NCBI RefSeq assembly: GCF_002879615.1
Contig: NZ_PNRF01000042.1
Span: forward strand, 1 to 64,000
From: Billgrantia endophytica
Lineage (GTDB): Bacteria > Pseudomonadota > Gammaproteobacteria > Pseudomonadales > Halomonadaceae
DNA length: 64,000 bases
Direction of reading: 5' to 3'
Both the position numbers and the translations under genes were made by a program. Within the stretch, counting starts at the first letter, position 1; every line of letters starts with the position of its first letter. Shown here one piece after another: positions 38,154 through 46,600 of the stretch. The notes under the pieces were generated by a model. That model did not search any database. It was not told the origin of the DNA and saw nothing but the letters and a program-made list of their open reading frames with translations.

Positions 38154-39496
38154 ATCAACCCCCAGCGTTTGAGCCTGGCATCCAGCGACCCGAGTCCGAC
38201 GGCGGGCATGGTGAGGATGCGATCGGGTATGCCGCGGTTACGCAGCCGTTCTTGTAGCCCGGTCAGGCGTTCGGCTAGGGCTTGCAGATCCTTCATGATG
38301 CGTTCAGCCGGTGCCAGGTCGTTCAGTGCGTGGGCTATGGCGGCCCAGTCGAAGTCGCCACCCTCTTCGAAAGGCGAGCCCCAGCGCGTTGTGCGCGTTA
38401 CGCCCTCGGGGTCGGCCTTCATGGGGGCGAAGTCATAGACGGGGGCGTGCCAGATCCCTGCCGGGCGCTTGAGCAGGGCGGCGTTTCGGCCATGGTTGTC
38501 CGAGTTTCCGAACGCGACATTGAGCAAGTCGCGCCTGATCCATTCCACGACGAAGGCTTCGCGATCGAACGTTTCTTCGAGTTCCACGACTCGGTGCTGG
38601 TGCTCGAGGAGTTCGACCAGACGGCGGATGACCTGGAAATGATCCAGGTGGGTGCCAGGAGCGGCACCGAGCAGGGCATAGACGGATTCGAGTCCGAAGC
38701 GGGCCAGGCCTTCGGGGCGCATTTCAACGTCGAAGCGGGGCAGCCAAAGCGAGGGGTATCGTTGGCCTTCGACCAGCCGCATGGTGGCCGTATCGATGGT
38801 GTCGATGCCCAGGGCGGCCAGCTCGTGGTAATAGTGATATTCGGTGCGGAGTATGTCGCAGTCGTCCTGGTTGCGTCTGCCTCGAGGAAACTTCACCAGG
38901 TAGTGGGTATCGCTGTTGTAGGGGTCGTCCTGCCAGGTGTCGATCCAGATGGCATCGTCCGGGCTACAGCGCAGCAAGAGTTTTGGCGCTTCGCCTCCTG
39001 CGCCGGTGGCGCCACCGCTGGCCGCTCCCATCTGCTGGGCGTATTCGAGAAAGTCGCCATGGCGCTCGATGACGTCATCGAGGGTGAAGCGGCGCTCGTG
39101 CAATCGTGTGCCGGCCGGTCGTGCCGGTACGGCTTCCTTGATGCGAAGGTTGCCGACTGGGGCTATGGTGCCGTGTTGCAGCAGTGCACTGTCCTGCTGG
39201 CCTGTCGGCATGCCTTGCAATCCGAGATGTTCGATCCAGTAACGACGGCTGGCGCCAGCAGGCATGATGTCTTCCATGAAGCCGAACCAGCGCTGGCCAT
39301 GCTGCTTCAGCATCAGCTCAACGGGTAGCGTCAGGCTGCAGGCATGCTCATCGTCTCGAAACATCCAGTCCAGCGCATACGTCTGCAGATAGGCTAGCCG
39401 GGCTGGCCCGTGAGTGCCTTGCTCCGGTTGAGGCACCTCCAGCAAGGCGGCATCGTGCCAGCATTGGCCGTGATAGATCTGTAGGGTTAGCTCCAT
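38150..39496 (-). CDS. hipA: HipA-family serine/threonine kinase toxin
   Basis: The 448-residue protein matches HipA: an N-terminal lobe (about 1-120), a flexible Gly/Ser-rich loop (about 150-165, AASGGATGAGGEAP), the catalytic NSDNHGRN (residues 330-337, catalytic Asp at 332) and a metal-binding YDFAPM shortly after. HipA kinases phosphorylate a tRNA synthetase or a similar target and cause growth arrest or persistence. Length is normal and the active-site motifs look intact. The region upstream carries three inverted-repeat boxes suited to HipB. It lies among mobile-element remnants, consistent with acquisition by transfer. Confidence 0.9.
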   Translation of the reverse strand: MELTLQIYHGQCWHDAALLEVPQPEQGTHGPARLAYLQTYALDWMFRDDEHACSLTLPVELMLKQHGQRWFGFMEDIMPAGASRRYWIEHLGLQGMPTGQQDSALLQHGTIAPVGNLRIKEAVPARPAGTRLHERRFTLDDVIERHGDFLEYAQQMGAASGGATGAGGEAPKLLLRCSPDDAIWIDTWQDDPYNSDTHYLVKFPRGRRNQDDCDILRTEYHYYHELAALGIDTIDTATMRLVEGQRYPSLWLPRFDVEMRPEGLARFGLESVYALLGAAPGTHLDHFQVIRRLVELLEHQHRVVELEETFDREAFVVEWIRRDLLNVAFGNSDNHGRNAALLKRPAGIWHAPVYDFAPMKADPEGVTRTTRWGSPFEEGGDFDWAAIAHALNDLAPAERIMKDLQALAERLTGLQERLRNRGIPDRILTMPAVGLGSLDARLKRWGLI

Positions 39497-39509
39497 TGAT
39501 TCGTTGCCA

Positions 39510-39610
39510 TGTGAACTATTCTGCTCACATCATAGGCGATAACTGCTTTTTTGAGAATAATAATGCTCAGAAAATTACCTTGAGAAGATTTTTGAGCATT
39601 ATTCAGCTCA
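39510..39610 (-). promoter_or_regulatory. Candidate HipB operators upstream of hipA
   Basis: Three palindromic boxes precede hipA. TGAGC-N8-GCTCA lies at 39593-39610 with perfect arms, TGAGA-N8-GCTCA at 39552-39569 with one mismatch, and TGTGA-N10-TCACA at 39510-39529. The first two start 41 bp apart, about four helical turns. E. coli HipB also binds 5-8-5 inverted repeats (TATCC-N8-GGATA), so the geometry fits. Confidence 0.6.
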
Positions 39611-39633
39611 GATCATCGCCAACGCTGATGGCA

Positions 39634-39733
39634 CCGCGGTCGCGAGCTGACGCTATCTCCCACAACCTGCTTTTACCACCCTGTCGGAGCGCTGGTCCCC
39701 ATCGCGACTGGCGCCGTCAGGCGCCTCGATGGC
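39634..39733 (-). repeat. Dispersed GTCGCGA-bounded repeat, inverted copy
   Basis: On the minus strand this copy has GGCGCCTGACGGCGCCAG, then GTCGCGA (complement at 39702-39708) and TCGCGAC (complement at 39639-39645). It spans 70 bp between the inner motifs, so about 15 bp of the core is deleted relative to the other copies. It lies between the hipA operators and the 3' end of the first pirin gene. Confidence 0.7.
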
Positions 39734-39754
39734 GACCCCAGTATATCGATGGGC

Positions 39755-40696
39755 TCAGATTTTCCAGGGCAGCGGTGGGGGCATCATGCGTTTTCCCCGA
39801 TAGGCCGGAATGGTGCCGAAGCGTTCGCTTCCCGCTTCCCAGTCACGCTGGGCCTCGGCGATCTCCGCTTTGCCATGGCCGACGAAATTCCACCAGATGA
39901 GGATTTTCTCGCCCAGGGGTTCGCCGCCGACCAGCATCGCCCGTCCACCGGCCGGCAGGGTCGCTTCGAGCGTGTCGCGTCCCCGGCCCAGGTAGGCCAG
40001 CTCGTTGGTGGCGAAGCGTTCGCCATCGATGGAGAGTTCCCCTTCGAGTGGCAGCAGGGCGTACTCGAAGTCTTCCCGCAACGGGAGGCTGAGGGTCGTA
40101 TTCTCACCAGCGGCAATATCGATACCCAGCAGAGGGGAGAACGTGAGGGTTGGGGCGCGGTAGCCGGCATGCTCGCCGACCAGCAGCGTCAGTTCGGCCC
40201 CTTGGGCTTGCCAGCGGGGCAATTCGGGGTAGTGGTCGAAACGGGGTGCGGTGTTGCGGTGCGCCTCGGGCAAGGCGATCCACAGCTGCGCGGCATGCAG
40301 GTGACGCTCGCCTTCGACCGACTCTTCGGTATGGCTGATACCCCGCCCGGCCGTCATGAGGTTGACCTGGCCAGGGCGAATTACCTGCTCGCTGCCCAGG
40401 CTATCCCGGTGCAGGACTTCGCCTTCGATCATCCAGGTGAAGGTTTGCAGGCCGATGTGGGGGTGAGGTCCAACCTGTAGGCCGCTGCTGTCTCCCTTGA
40501 AGATTGCGGGTCCGGCATGGTCGAGGAAGCACCAGGCGCCGACCAGTCGGCGCTGTCGTGAGGGCAGGACGCGGTTGACGGGAATGCCGCCGACATCAGC
40601 CGTGCGTGGCGATACGCGTTGAATCTGGCGTTTGCCCTCGATGACCGGGCAGTCCAGTGAGGATGACAAGTCGCCATCGTTGACGAGATTGCTCAT
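39755..40696 (-). CDS. Pirin-family protein (first of two)
   Basis: This 313-residue bicupin protein has the pirin N-terminal domain with the metal-ligand pattern PHPHIGLQTFTW (about 76-88), a downstream His in LHRDSLG and HTEES, and the pirin C-terminal domain from about 180. Pirins are iron-binding cupins; bacterial members range from quercetinase activity to redox-linked protein partners. The four-base overlap with the upstream pirin gene indicates one transcript. Which of the pirin functions it has cannot be told from sequence. Confidence 0.85.
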   Translation of the reverse strand: MSNLVNDGDLSSSLDCPVIEGKRQIQRVSPRTADVGGIPVNRVLPSRQRRLVGAWCFLDHAGPAIFKGDSSGLQVGPHPHIGLQTFTWMIEGEVLHRDSLGSEQVIRPGQVNLMTAGRGISHTEESVEGERHLHAAQLWIALPEAHRNTAPRFDHYPELPRWQAQGAELTLLVGEHAGYRAPTLTFSPLLGIDIAAGENTTLSLPLREDFEYALLPLEGELSIDGERFATNELAYLGRGRDTLEATLPAGGRAMLVGGEPLGEKILIWWNFVGHGKAEIAEAQRDWEAGSERFGTIPAYRGKRMMPPPLPWKI

Positions 40697-41577
40697 GGGG
40701 TGCTCCTTGTGTCGTTCAGGGCGCCGTACTTGCCACGCTGGAAGTCGGTGAAGGCGTGCTGGATCTCCTCCACGCTGTTCATGACGAAGGGGCCATGGCC
40801 GACCACCGGCTCGTCGATGGGCTCGCCGCTGAGCAGCAGCAGCTTGGCTTCGTTGTTGGCTTCTACCTGCAGTTCGTCGCCGTCACGCGAGAAGCACACC
40901 AGGCTCGGCTCGCGGATCAGTTCGACCCCGTTGACCAGCACGGTTCCGCTCAGCACCACCAGCAGTGTGGTGTGGCCGCTGGGCACGGGAAGTCGTGCGA
41001 CCCCCTTCGGTTGCAGGCGCACGTCCCAGACATTGATCGGGGTAAAGGTATGCGCGGGGCCCTGATGCCCGGCGTAGTTGCCCGCCACCACGCGTACTCG
41101 GCCCACGTGGTCGGGCAAGGTCACCTCGGGAATCGCATCCGCCAGCAGGGTTTGGTAGGCCGGCGGCGCGGACTTGTCGCGCGCGGGCAGGTTGACCCAC
41201 AGCTGCGCTATCTCCAGGGTTCCGCCCTGTTCGGTGAAGTCCCGGGAGTGGAATTCCTCGTGCACGATGCCGGCGCCCGCCGTCATCCACTGTACGTCAC
41301 CTTCGCCGATGAGCCCGCCGCTACCGGTGGAGTCGCGATGCTCCAGTTCGCCCTGGTAGACCAGCGTCACCGTTTCGAACCCGCGGTGGGGGTGCTGTCC
41401 TACCCCGCGCGGTTGACCGCCAGCGGAAAAGTCGAAGGGTGCGGCGTAGTCGAGCATCAGAAACGGGCTGAGATGCTCGGCGCCCAGGCGGTCGTAGGTA
41501 AAAAGCGAGCGGACTGGGAAGCCATTGCCGACCCAGTGGCCACGTGCCGCGCTGTATACCCCCTTGAGTGTCTTCAT
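40693..41577 (-). CDS. Pirin-family protein (second of two)
   Basis: This 294-residue pirin has the YhhW/PA3240-like arrangement: RSLFTYDRLGAEHLSPFLML near residue 23, metal ligands HPHRGFETVTLVYQGELEHRD (shown by H62, H64, H106 region and a Glu), and a C-terminal cupin ending near 290. It is the promoter-proximal gene of the pair and is divergently transcribed from the LysR gene at 41698, which makes regulation by that protein likely. The two pirins are different enough to be old paralogues and not a recent duplication. Confidence 0.85.
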   Translation of the reverse strand: MKTLKGVYSAARGHWVGNGFPVRSLFTYDRLGAEHLSPFLMLDYAAPFDFSAGGQPRGVGQHPHRGFETVTLVYQGELEHRDSTGSGGLIGEGDVQWMTAGAGIVHEEFHSRDFTEQGGTLEIAQLWVNLPARDKSAPPAYQTLLADAIPEVTLPDHVGRVRVVAGNYAGHQGPAHTFTPINVWDVRLQPKGVARLPVPSGHTTLLVVLSGTVLVNGVELIREPSLVCFSRDGDELQVEANNEAKLLLLSGEPIDEPVVGHGPFVMNSVEEIQHAFTDFQRGKYGALNDTRSTP

Positions 41578-41658
41578 GTCGAGGCTCCTGCTTTATCGAG
41601 AGGGCACAAGGCCCTGATATGTGAAGCCTAGATAAGGAACGCGGAGAGCAGTAGGGGG

Positions 41659-41694
41659 TATAATCCGGACTCATCGTTCTACTCATGAGACGAT
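41659..41694 (+). promoter_or_regulatory. Promoter -10 and palindromic operator for the LysR gene
   Basis: A consensus TATAAT lies at 41659-41664. ATCGT (41673-41677) and ACGAT (41690-41694) form an inverted repeat with 12 bases between, containing CTCATGAG. The palindrome ends three bases before the LysR start, suited to autorepression. No good -35 box or Shine-Dalgarno sequence was seen. Confidence 0.4.
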
Positions 41695-41697
41695 TGT

Positions 41698-42618
41698 ATG
41701 CAGGATCTCAATGACCTCTACTACTTCGTTCAGGTGGTCGATCACGGCGGATTCGCGTCGGCGGGGCGTGCCCTTGGCGTTCCCAAATCGAAGTTGAGCC
41801 GACGTATTGCCCAACTGGAGCAGCGGTTGGAGACTCGACTGATCAATCGTTCGACACGGCACATTTCCATTACCGAACTGGGGCGGGCGTATTACCGCCA
41901 CTGCGTGGCGATGCTGGTGGAGGCCGAGGCGGCCGATGAGTTGATCAAGCGTAACCTGGCCGAACCCCGCGGCACCGTGCGGCTGAGCTGTCCGCCCAGC
42001 CTGCTGCATTACCTGATTTCGCCTTTGCTGGTGCGCTTCCTGGCGCAGTGCCCGGAGGTGGAGATTCAGGTCGAGGCCACCAGCCGCCGTGTCGACGTGG
42101 TCAGGGAAGGATTGGATATGGCTATTCGGGTTCGCTTCCCGCCGCTGGAGGACAGTGACCTGACCATGAAGGTACTGTCGAATAGCCCGCAACGCTTGAT
42201 GGCGGCCCCGGCGCTGTTCGAGCGTCGCCCGCTGCCGCGTTCCCCCGGCGATCTGAATGGGTTGCCAAGCCTGGACTTCGACCAGAAGCAGCACGTCTGG
42301 GACCTCGACGGTCCGGACGGCGTGACCGCCAAGGTGCCGCATCATCCAAGGCTGGTGACGGACAATGCCGAGACTCTGCACCAGGCCGCGAGGGCAGGGC
42401 TGGGGATAGTGAAGCTGGATCTGGCCGTGGGCGGTCGGGATCTTCATGATGGCACCCTGATCGATGTGTTGCCTGGCTGGCGCCCCCGCGGCGGCATCCT
42501 GCATATCGTGTTCCCATCCCGTCGGGGGCTGCTGCCCTCGGTTCGTGCCTTGCTCGATTTTCTGGCTGACAACATCGATGAGCAGGACATTTCCCAACTG
42601 GAAGCCTCCCTTCCGTGA
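41698..42618 (+). CDS. LysR-family regulator, divergent from the pirins
   Basis: This 306-residue LysR-type regulator has an N-terminal winged helix (DLNDLYYFVQVVDHGGFASA, then ALGVPKSKLSRRIAQLE at about 27-43) and a substrate-binding domain from about 90. It belongs to the large group that regulates divergent genes for quinone or aromatic stress. The 120-bp divergent spacer with the pirin pair suggests it controls them. No typical ribosome site is seen before the ATG. Confidence 0.9.
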   Translation: MQDLNDLYYFVQVVDHGGFASAGRALGVPKSKLSRRIAQLEQRLETRLINRSTRHISITELGRAYYRHCVAMLVEAEAADELIKRNLAEPRGTVRLSCPPSLLHYLISPLLVRFLAQCPEVEIQVEATSRRVDVVREGLDMAIRVRFPPLEDSDLTMKVLSNSPQRLMAAPALFERRPLPRSPGDLNGLPSLDFDQKQHVWDLDGPDGVTAKVPHHPRLVTDNAETLHQAARAGLGIVKLDLAVGGRDLHDGTLIDVLPGWRPRGGILHIVFPSRRGLLPSVRALLDFLADNIDEQDISQLEASLP

Positions 42619-42658
42619 TTGGAGATATCGGTGGTTGTCGGCGTGGGCGACCTCCGCC

Positions 42659-42760
42659 GGGGCGCCTGGCGGCGCCAGTCGCGATGAGGACCAGCGTTCC
42701 AACAGTGATATTCTCCACCAAGGAGAGACGGACCGTTGTGGGAGGTGGCCACCGCGCCGG
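42659..42760 (+). repeat. Dispersed repeat, 3'-truncated copy
   Basis: GGGGCGCCTGGCGGCGCCAG is followed by GTCGCGA at 42678-42684 and GGACCAGCGTTCCAACAGTG, as in the copy at the left edge. The right TCGCGAC end is missing and the sequence becomes unrelated after about 42755. The copy sits between the LysR gene and the start of the next gene. Confidence 0.65.
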
Positions 42761-42834
42761 CTTTGGCCATGTCATCAAGTTATCGTGAAAATCCAACAAT
42801 GCCATTGGTCATACGGTGCGAGGGAGGAGAGCGG

Positions 42835-44097
42835 ATGAGCGGAGGAAAGGGGTTGGATGATAGACAGGCGGGGCCGGAGCACCGGCACGGCGAGAAGGGC
42901 GGCGTGGAACTGACCGGGGATCTGCTCTCGGGGGTGAGCTTGCCGGCTGCCGTGGTATTCGAAGGGGCCCTGGTGCACAACCTGGCGTGGATGCAGCGTT
43001 TTGCCGAGGCGCACGGGGCGCGGTTGGCGCCCCATGGCAAGACGACCATGGCGCCGGCGCTGTTTCACCGCCAGTTGGCGGCCGGCGCCTGGGGTATTAC
43101 CCTGGCCACGGCGCCCCAGTGCCGGGCCGCCTTCGCCCATGGCGTGACGCGCCTGCTGCTGGCGAACCAGCTCATCGGCGAGGCCAACATGGCGATTGTC
43201 GCGGAGCTGATCGAGGCGGGTGCCCATGTCTACTGCGTGGTCGATAGCATCGCCAACGTGAGCCAGCTGGGGCGCTATTTCGCGGCACGGGGTTTGCGTC
43301 TGCAGGTGCTGATCGAGCTGGGGGTCGAAGGCGGACGCTGCGGCTGTCGCGATCATGATGAGGTCATGGCGCTGGCTGAGCTGATCGACAGCGAGCAGGC
43401 TCTGGTGCTTGCCGGGCTGGAGGGGTATGAGGGTGTCGTGCATGGGAATGACCCTGAGTCGAGGGTGCGCGGCTATGCCTGGCAGTTGGTGGAAGTGGCG
43501 CAGGCGCTGGATCACGATGGCTTGTTCGAGTCGCCGGCACCGATCATCACGGCTTCCGGCTCGGCCTGGTATGACGTGATCGCCCAGGTGTTCGCCGAGG
43601 CCCGCCTGGGCGAGCATTTCGTGCCGGTGCTGCGTCCCGGCTGTTACGTGGTGCACGACCACGGCATCTATCGCGATGCCCAGCGTGGCCTGCTGGCGCG
43701 CAGGCCCGACCTCGATCGGGGGCTGAGGCCGGCCCTCGAGGTATTCGCACAGGTTCAGTCGCTGCCGGAGCCGGGTCTTGCTGTCATCGCGCTGGGCAAG
43801 CGTGATATCGCCTTCGACCAGTTGCCGGAGCCGTTGCGGCGCTACCGGGAGGGTGGTCGCGCCGGTGCGGTGCTCTCCGTCGAAGGCTGGCGGGTCACCA
43901 GGCTGATGGATCAGCATGCCTTCGTGCGCTTGCCCATGGACGACCATGAGGCCGGCGAGAGGTGGGATGAGATTCGCGTCGGCGATATCGTGGCGTTCGG
44001 TGCGTCGCATCCTTGCCTGACCTTCGACAAGTGGCGCCAGTTGCTGCTGGTCGACGATGCCTTGCAGGTGAAGGAAAGCCTACAGACCTGCTTTTGA
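42835..44097 (+). CDS. D-serine dehydratase-like PLP enzyme (alanine racemase fold)
   Basis: This 420-residue enzyme is of the D-threonine aldolase/D-serine dehydratase fold type III family. The PLP lysine lies in APHGKTTMAP near residue 65, and zinc ligands His and Cys are in ASHPC near residue 391. The His-x-Cys pair is that of eukaryotic-type D-serine dehydratase, whereas D-threonine aldolases use a different pair, so deamination of a D-hydroxyamino acid is the better guess. The start at 42835 has GGAGGAG upstream; in-frame starts at 42736 and 42799 would run into repeat sequence. The convergent neighbour reduces 2-keto acids, a possible next step. Confidence 0.8.
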   Translation: MSGGKGLDDRQAGPEHRHGEKGGVELTGDLLSGVSLPAAVVFEGALVHNLAWMQRFAEAHGARLAPHGKTTMAPALFHRQLAAGAWGITLATAPQCRAAFAHGVTRLLLANQLIGEANMAIVAELIEAGAHVYCVVDSIANVSQLGRYFAARGLRLQVLIELGVEGGRCGCRDHDEVMALAELIDSEQALVLAGLEGYEGVVHGNDPESRVRGYAWQLVEVAQALDHDGLFESPAPIITASGSAWYDVIAQVFAEARLGEHFVPVLRPGCYVVHDHGIYRDAQRGLLARRPDLDRGLRPALEVFAQVQSLPEPGLAVIALGKRDIAFDQLPEPLRRYREGGRAGAVLSVEGWRVTRLMDQHAFVRLPMDDHEAGERWDEIRVGDIVAFGASHPCLTFDKWRQLLLVDDALQVKESLQTCF

Positions 44098-44131
44098 CCC
44101 GAAGGTGTTCCGATCCCGGCTTTTCCTGGCG

Positions 44132-45136
44132 TTAGCCCGTCTGGGAGCTGGTTCCTTGCCGCTGTGACCAGACGGCTTCGTTTACCAGGCTGATGGGGCG
44201 TTCGCCTTGCAGCGCCAGGCAAATGTTGTCGATGGCGCGCTGGGTCATGGCATCGCGGGTTTCATGGGTTGCCGAGCCGATATGGGGCAGGGCCACGACG
44301 TTGGCCATGTGGGGCAGGGGCGATTCGGGTGACAGCGGCTCCTGCTCGAACACGTCCAGGCCGGCGGCCTGTATCTCGCCCTTTTCCAGCGCGGCGATCA
44401 GCGCGGGTTCATCGACTACCTTGCCACGGGCAATGTTGACGAAGATGGTGGAGGGCTTCATCAGGGCGAACTCACGCCTGCCGATCAGGTGCTTGGTTTG
44501 GGGGGTAAGCGGAACCGTGACGCAAACGAAATCCGCTTCGCCAAGCAGCGCGTCCATCTCCCGGTATTCGGCGCCGAGCTCGGTCTCCAGGTGTGGCTTG
44601 GGGGCGGCATTGGAGTAGAGCACTTTCATGCCGAAGCCCAGGGCGCCGCGGCGGGCGATAGCGGCACCGATCCGGCCGAGGCCGATCATGCCCAGTGTCT
44701 TGCCATGCACGTCCGTGCCGAATTGCGCTTCTCCAATGCTGGCCTGCCACTCGCCGCGCTTGATGTAGTCGGCCAGTTCCAGCACACGGCGTGCGGTGGC
44801 CATGATCAGGGCAAAGCCGGTGTCGGCGGTGGTTTCGGTGAGTACGTCCGGCGTATTGCAGAGCAGGATGTTGCGCTGGGTCAGCGCATCGACGGGGTAG
44901 TTGTCGTAGCCAACCGAAATGGTCGCGATGGCTTCCAGCTTTGGTGCCTTGTCGAGCAGGGCAACGGGAATTTTAAGGCTCGAATTGATCAGGCCATTGG
45001 CGTTTGCCAGCGCCGTCAGGAAGGCCGGGTCTTCCAGGGATTCGAGCTGGATGAAATGATCGAGCTCGAAGTCCTGCTGTAGTTGTGCGATGTGATGAGG
45101 CTTGAGGCGGCCATAGGCCACGAGTCGCTTGCGCAT
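44132..45136 (-). CDS. D-2-hydroxyacid dehydrogenase (GhrB-like)
   Basis: This 334-residue NAD(P)H-dependent enzyme of the D-isomer 2-hydroxyacid dehydrogenase family resembles glyoxylate/hydroxypyruvate/2-ketogluconate reductases. The substrate domain is split around a Rossmann domain with GLGRIGAAIARR (about 152-163). Catalytic Arg is in NIARGKVVDEPAL (about 236), Glu in DVFEQEP (about 265) and His in LPHIGSAT (about 284). AGGAGG lies six bases before the ATG. It is encoded opposite the D-serine dehydratase-like gene with only 34 bases between their ends. Confidence 0.9.
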   Translation of the reverse strand: MRKRLVAYGRLKPHHIAQLQQDFELDHFIQLESLEDPAFLTALANANGLINSSLKIPVALLDKAPKLEAIATISVGYDNYPVDALTQRNILLCNTPDVLTETTADTGFALIMATARRVLELADYIKRGEWQASIGEAQFGTDVHGKTLGMIGLGRIGAAIARRGALGFGMKVLYSNAAPKPHLETELGAEYREMDALLGEADFVCVTVPLTPQTKHLIGRREFALMKPSTIFVNIARGKVVDEPALIAALEKGEIQAAGLDVFEQEPLSPESPLPHMANVVALPHIGSATHETRDAMTQRAIDNICLALQGERPISLVNEAVWSQRQGTSSQTG

Positions 45137-45301
45137 GTCATCCTCCTGTCCGATCTGTGGTTTGCCCAGCAGTGTGGATCGCGCTGCACAGGCTTCTTGC
45201 AGGATGACATGAAGAAAAGAAAGCGCAAATAATCGTAATATGGGTGAAATATCGAAATTGATGGGGCATTATCCCAGTGGTCAACCGACTGGAGAAAAAT
45301 C

Positions 45302-45415
45302 ATGCCAACTCAACAGATCGTTGTCACCCTGAATAATGAAGTGTTTAGTCACTGGGCGTCTCATGCGCTTGCCCAGCAAGCCGCGCACGAGGCACTCGTG
45401 GCTTACATCCCCTGA
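45302..45415 (+). CDS. Small 37-residue protein
   Basis: An ATG with GGAGA six bases upstream opens a frame for 37 residues, beginning MPTQQIVVTLNNEVF and ending in an Ala-rich amphipathic helix. No membrane segment or known family was recognised. A hairpin with pyrimidine tail follows within 25 bases, so the unit has the layout of a small gene. The alternative is an N-terminal stub of a lost longer gene. Confidence 0.4.
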   Translation: MPTQQIVVTLNNEVFSHWASHALAQQAAHEALVAYIP

Positions 45416-45436
45416 TGCTTCCCTTTCAGGCACCAT

Positions 45437-45460
45437 AGGACCACGGAGGGTCCTCCTTCC
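45437..45460 (+). terminator. Candidate terminator after the 37-residue gene
   Basis: AGGACC (45437-45442) pairs with GGTCCT (45449-45454) around a 6-base loop, followed by CCTTCC. The tail is C/T-mixed and not a T-run, so termination may be weak. Confidence 0.4.
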
Positions 45461-45502
45461 CCCGCTTTCTATCCTATCTGTATCTCTATCTCTAACTTAT
45501 TG

Positions 45503-45787
45503 TTATCGCAGAACGTAGCCCGTGGACCGGGAGCCTGTCGGTGTGGCGTTGATGCCTGCCGAGTCGGCCCGCTCCGCTGTCAGGAGGTTCTTGGCCCACT
45601 GGCTCGCATCCGTCCACGCTTCTTCCTCGACTGCCGTTGCGGCGAGTGGCGGCATGGGGCGCATGATGGGTTCGGTCGCACCGGGCAAGTGCCAGCAGGC
45701 TACGGCTAGCCATTGCAGCGTGATGGGATCTCGTGTGAGAACTAGTTCGATATCGGTTTCGTACAGGTTGTATGTGCGTCGTTTCAT
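45503..45787 (-). CDS. Hypothetical protein, 94 residues
   Basis: I do not recognise this protein. It starts MKRRTYNLYETDIELVLTRD, has a WLAVACWHLPG strand and ends in an acidic/Ala-rich helix; no signal peptide or membrane helix. The start at 45787 is chosen because GGGAGGGGG precedes it; a longer frame to 45976 has no ribosome site and an unlikely composition. Confidence 0.6.
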   Translation of the reverse strand: MKRRTYNLYETDIELVLTRDPITLQWLAVACWHLPGATEPIMRPMPPLAATAVEEEAWTDASQWAKNLLTAERADSAGINATPTGSRSTGYVLR

Positions 45788-45972
45788 ATCCGCCCCCTCC
45801 CTAGGAGTGCTCACAGAAAGCGTAGTAAGGCGATATGAGAGTGGCTGTGCGACAAGGCGTGGTTTGTTGTAAGCCATTGCCGACAATTGGCGCAGGAGCG
45901 CTCCGGGTGGAAACCGAGCCGGCAAGGTGGTGGCTGTAGCGCCTTGCCGAGCACTCAGGCGGAGCGGGGGGG

Positions 45973-46497
45973 TCAATGACCCTCTCCCACATTTTTCTTC
46001 CTTTCCAGGGTGCCCACCTTGTCGATCACTACCTCGGGATGGTGACGTTTGATCGCTGTTCTGAACGTGTCTTCCCTCTCGTCGGGAACGTCGATGATCA
46101 GTAGCGTTGCGCCACGCTTGAGCGCATTGTCGAACTTGCTGACTTTGATGTCGCGCACTGAAACGCCGACCATCGTGCTGGTCCAGACGCCGGCCAGCGT
46201 GCCAAAGGCCATCATCCCCAGGGTGATCCAGACGATATTCGTGTCGATGAGGATGAAGTGAGAGATCACGCCCAACACTAGACCTAGTGCGGCCCCGACG
46301 ATGGCTCCTCGCTTCGAGGCATTGACGACATCGGTGGTCTGGATCAAGGTGGCTGTCGGCACCCCTTCCTTCTCCAAGGGCCTCCAGTCCTTGCCCATGA
46401 CGTGCATGTCATCCTTGGTCAGTCCCATCTCATTGAGTTCGCTGACAATGGTGGAGGTGGTTTCTTTATCGGGTATCAAGAAATACAGACGTTGCAT
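45973..46497 (-). CDS. DUF1269-like membrane protein
   Basis: The 174-residue protein has a soluble N-terminal alpha/beta part (MQRLYFLIPDKETTSTIVSE, then MGLTKDDMHVMGKD), two glycine-rich membrane helices (about 65-88 GAIVGAALGLVLGVISHFIL and 92-115) and a C-terminal soluble part with LLIIDVPDERED. This is the layout of DUF1269-like proteins of stress regulons, whose job is unknown. GGGAG precedes the ATG at 46497. A longer upstream frame overlaps the P450 remnant in antisense and is rejected. Confidence 0.65.
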   Translation of the reverse strand: MQRLYFLIPDKETTSTIVSELNEMGLTKDDMHVMGKDWRPLEKEGVPTATLIQTTDVVNASKRGAIVGAALGLVLGVISHFILIDTNIVWITLGMMAFGTLAGVWTSTMVGVSVRDIKVSKFDNALKRGATLLIIDVPDEREDTFRTAIKRHHPEVVIDKVGTLERKKNVGEGH

Positions 46498-46600
46498 AGC
46501 ATTCTCCCTTCTCCAAAAGGGCCTCTCGGACATTCCTTTCCCTAGAAGGTGTAGCATGTCAGCAGCGAGTCTGACCATGGTCGTGAGAAAGGAGTGAATC

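Noticed and set aside
38282-39328. 348-codon plus-strand frame antisense to hipA
   Set aside because: The minus strand encodes a full HipA with intact catalytic motifs; the plus frame has no domain and no ribosome site.
42775-44010. 411-codon minus-strand frame opposite the D-serine dehydratase-like gene
   Set aside because: It is a shadow of the real gene: His/Gln/Arg-rich with no motif.
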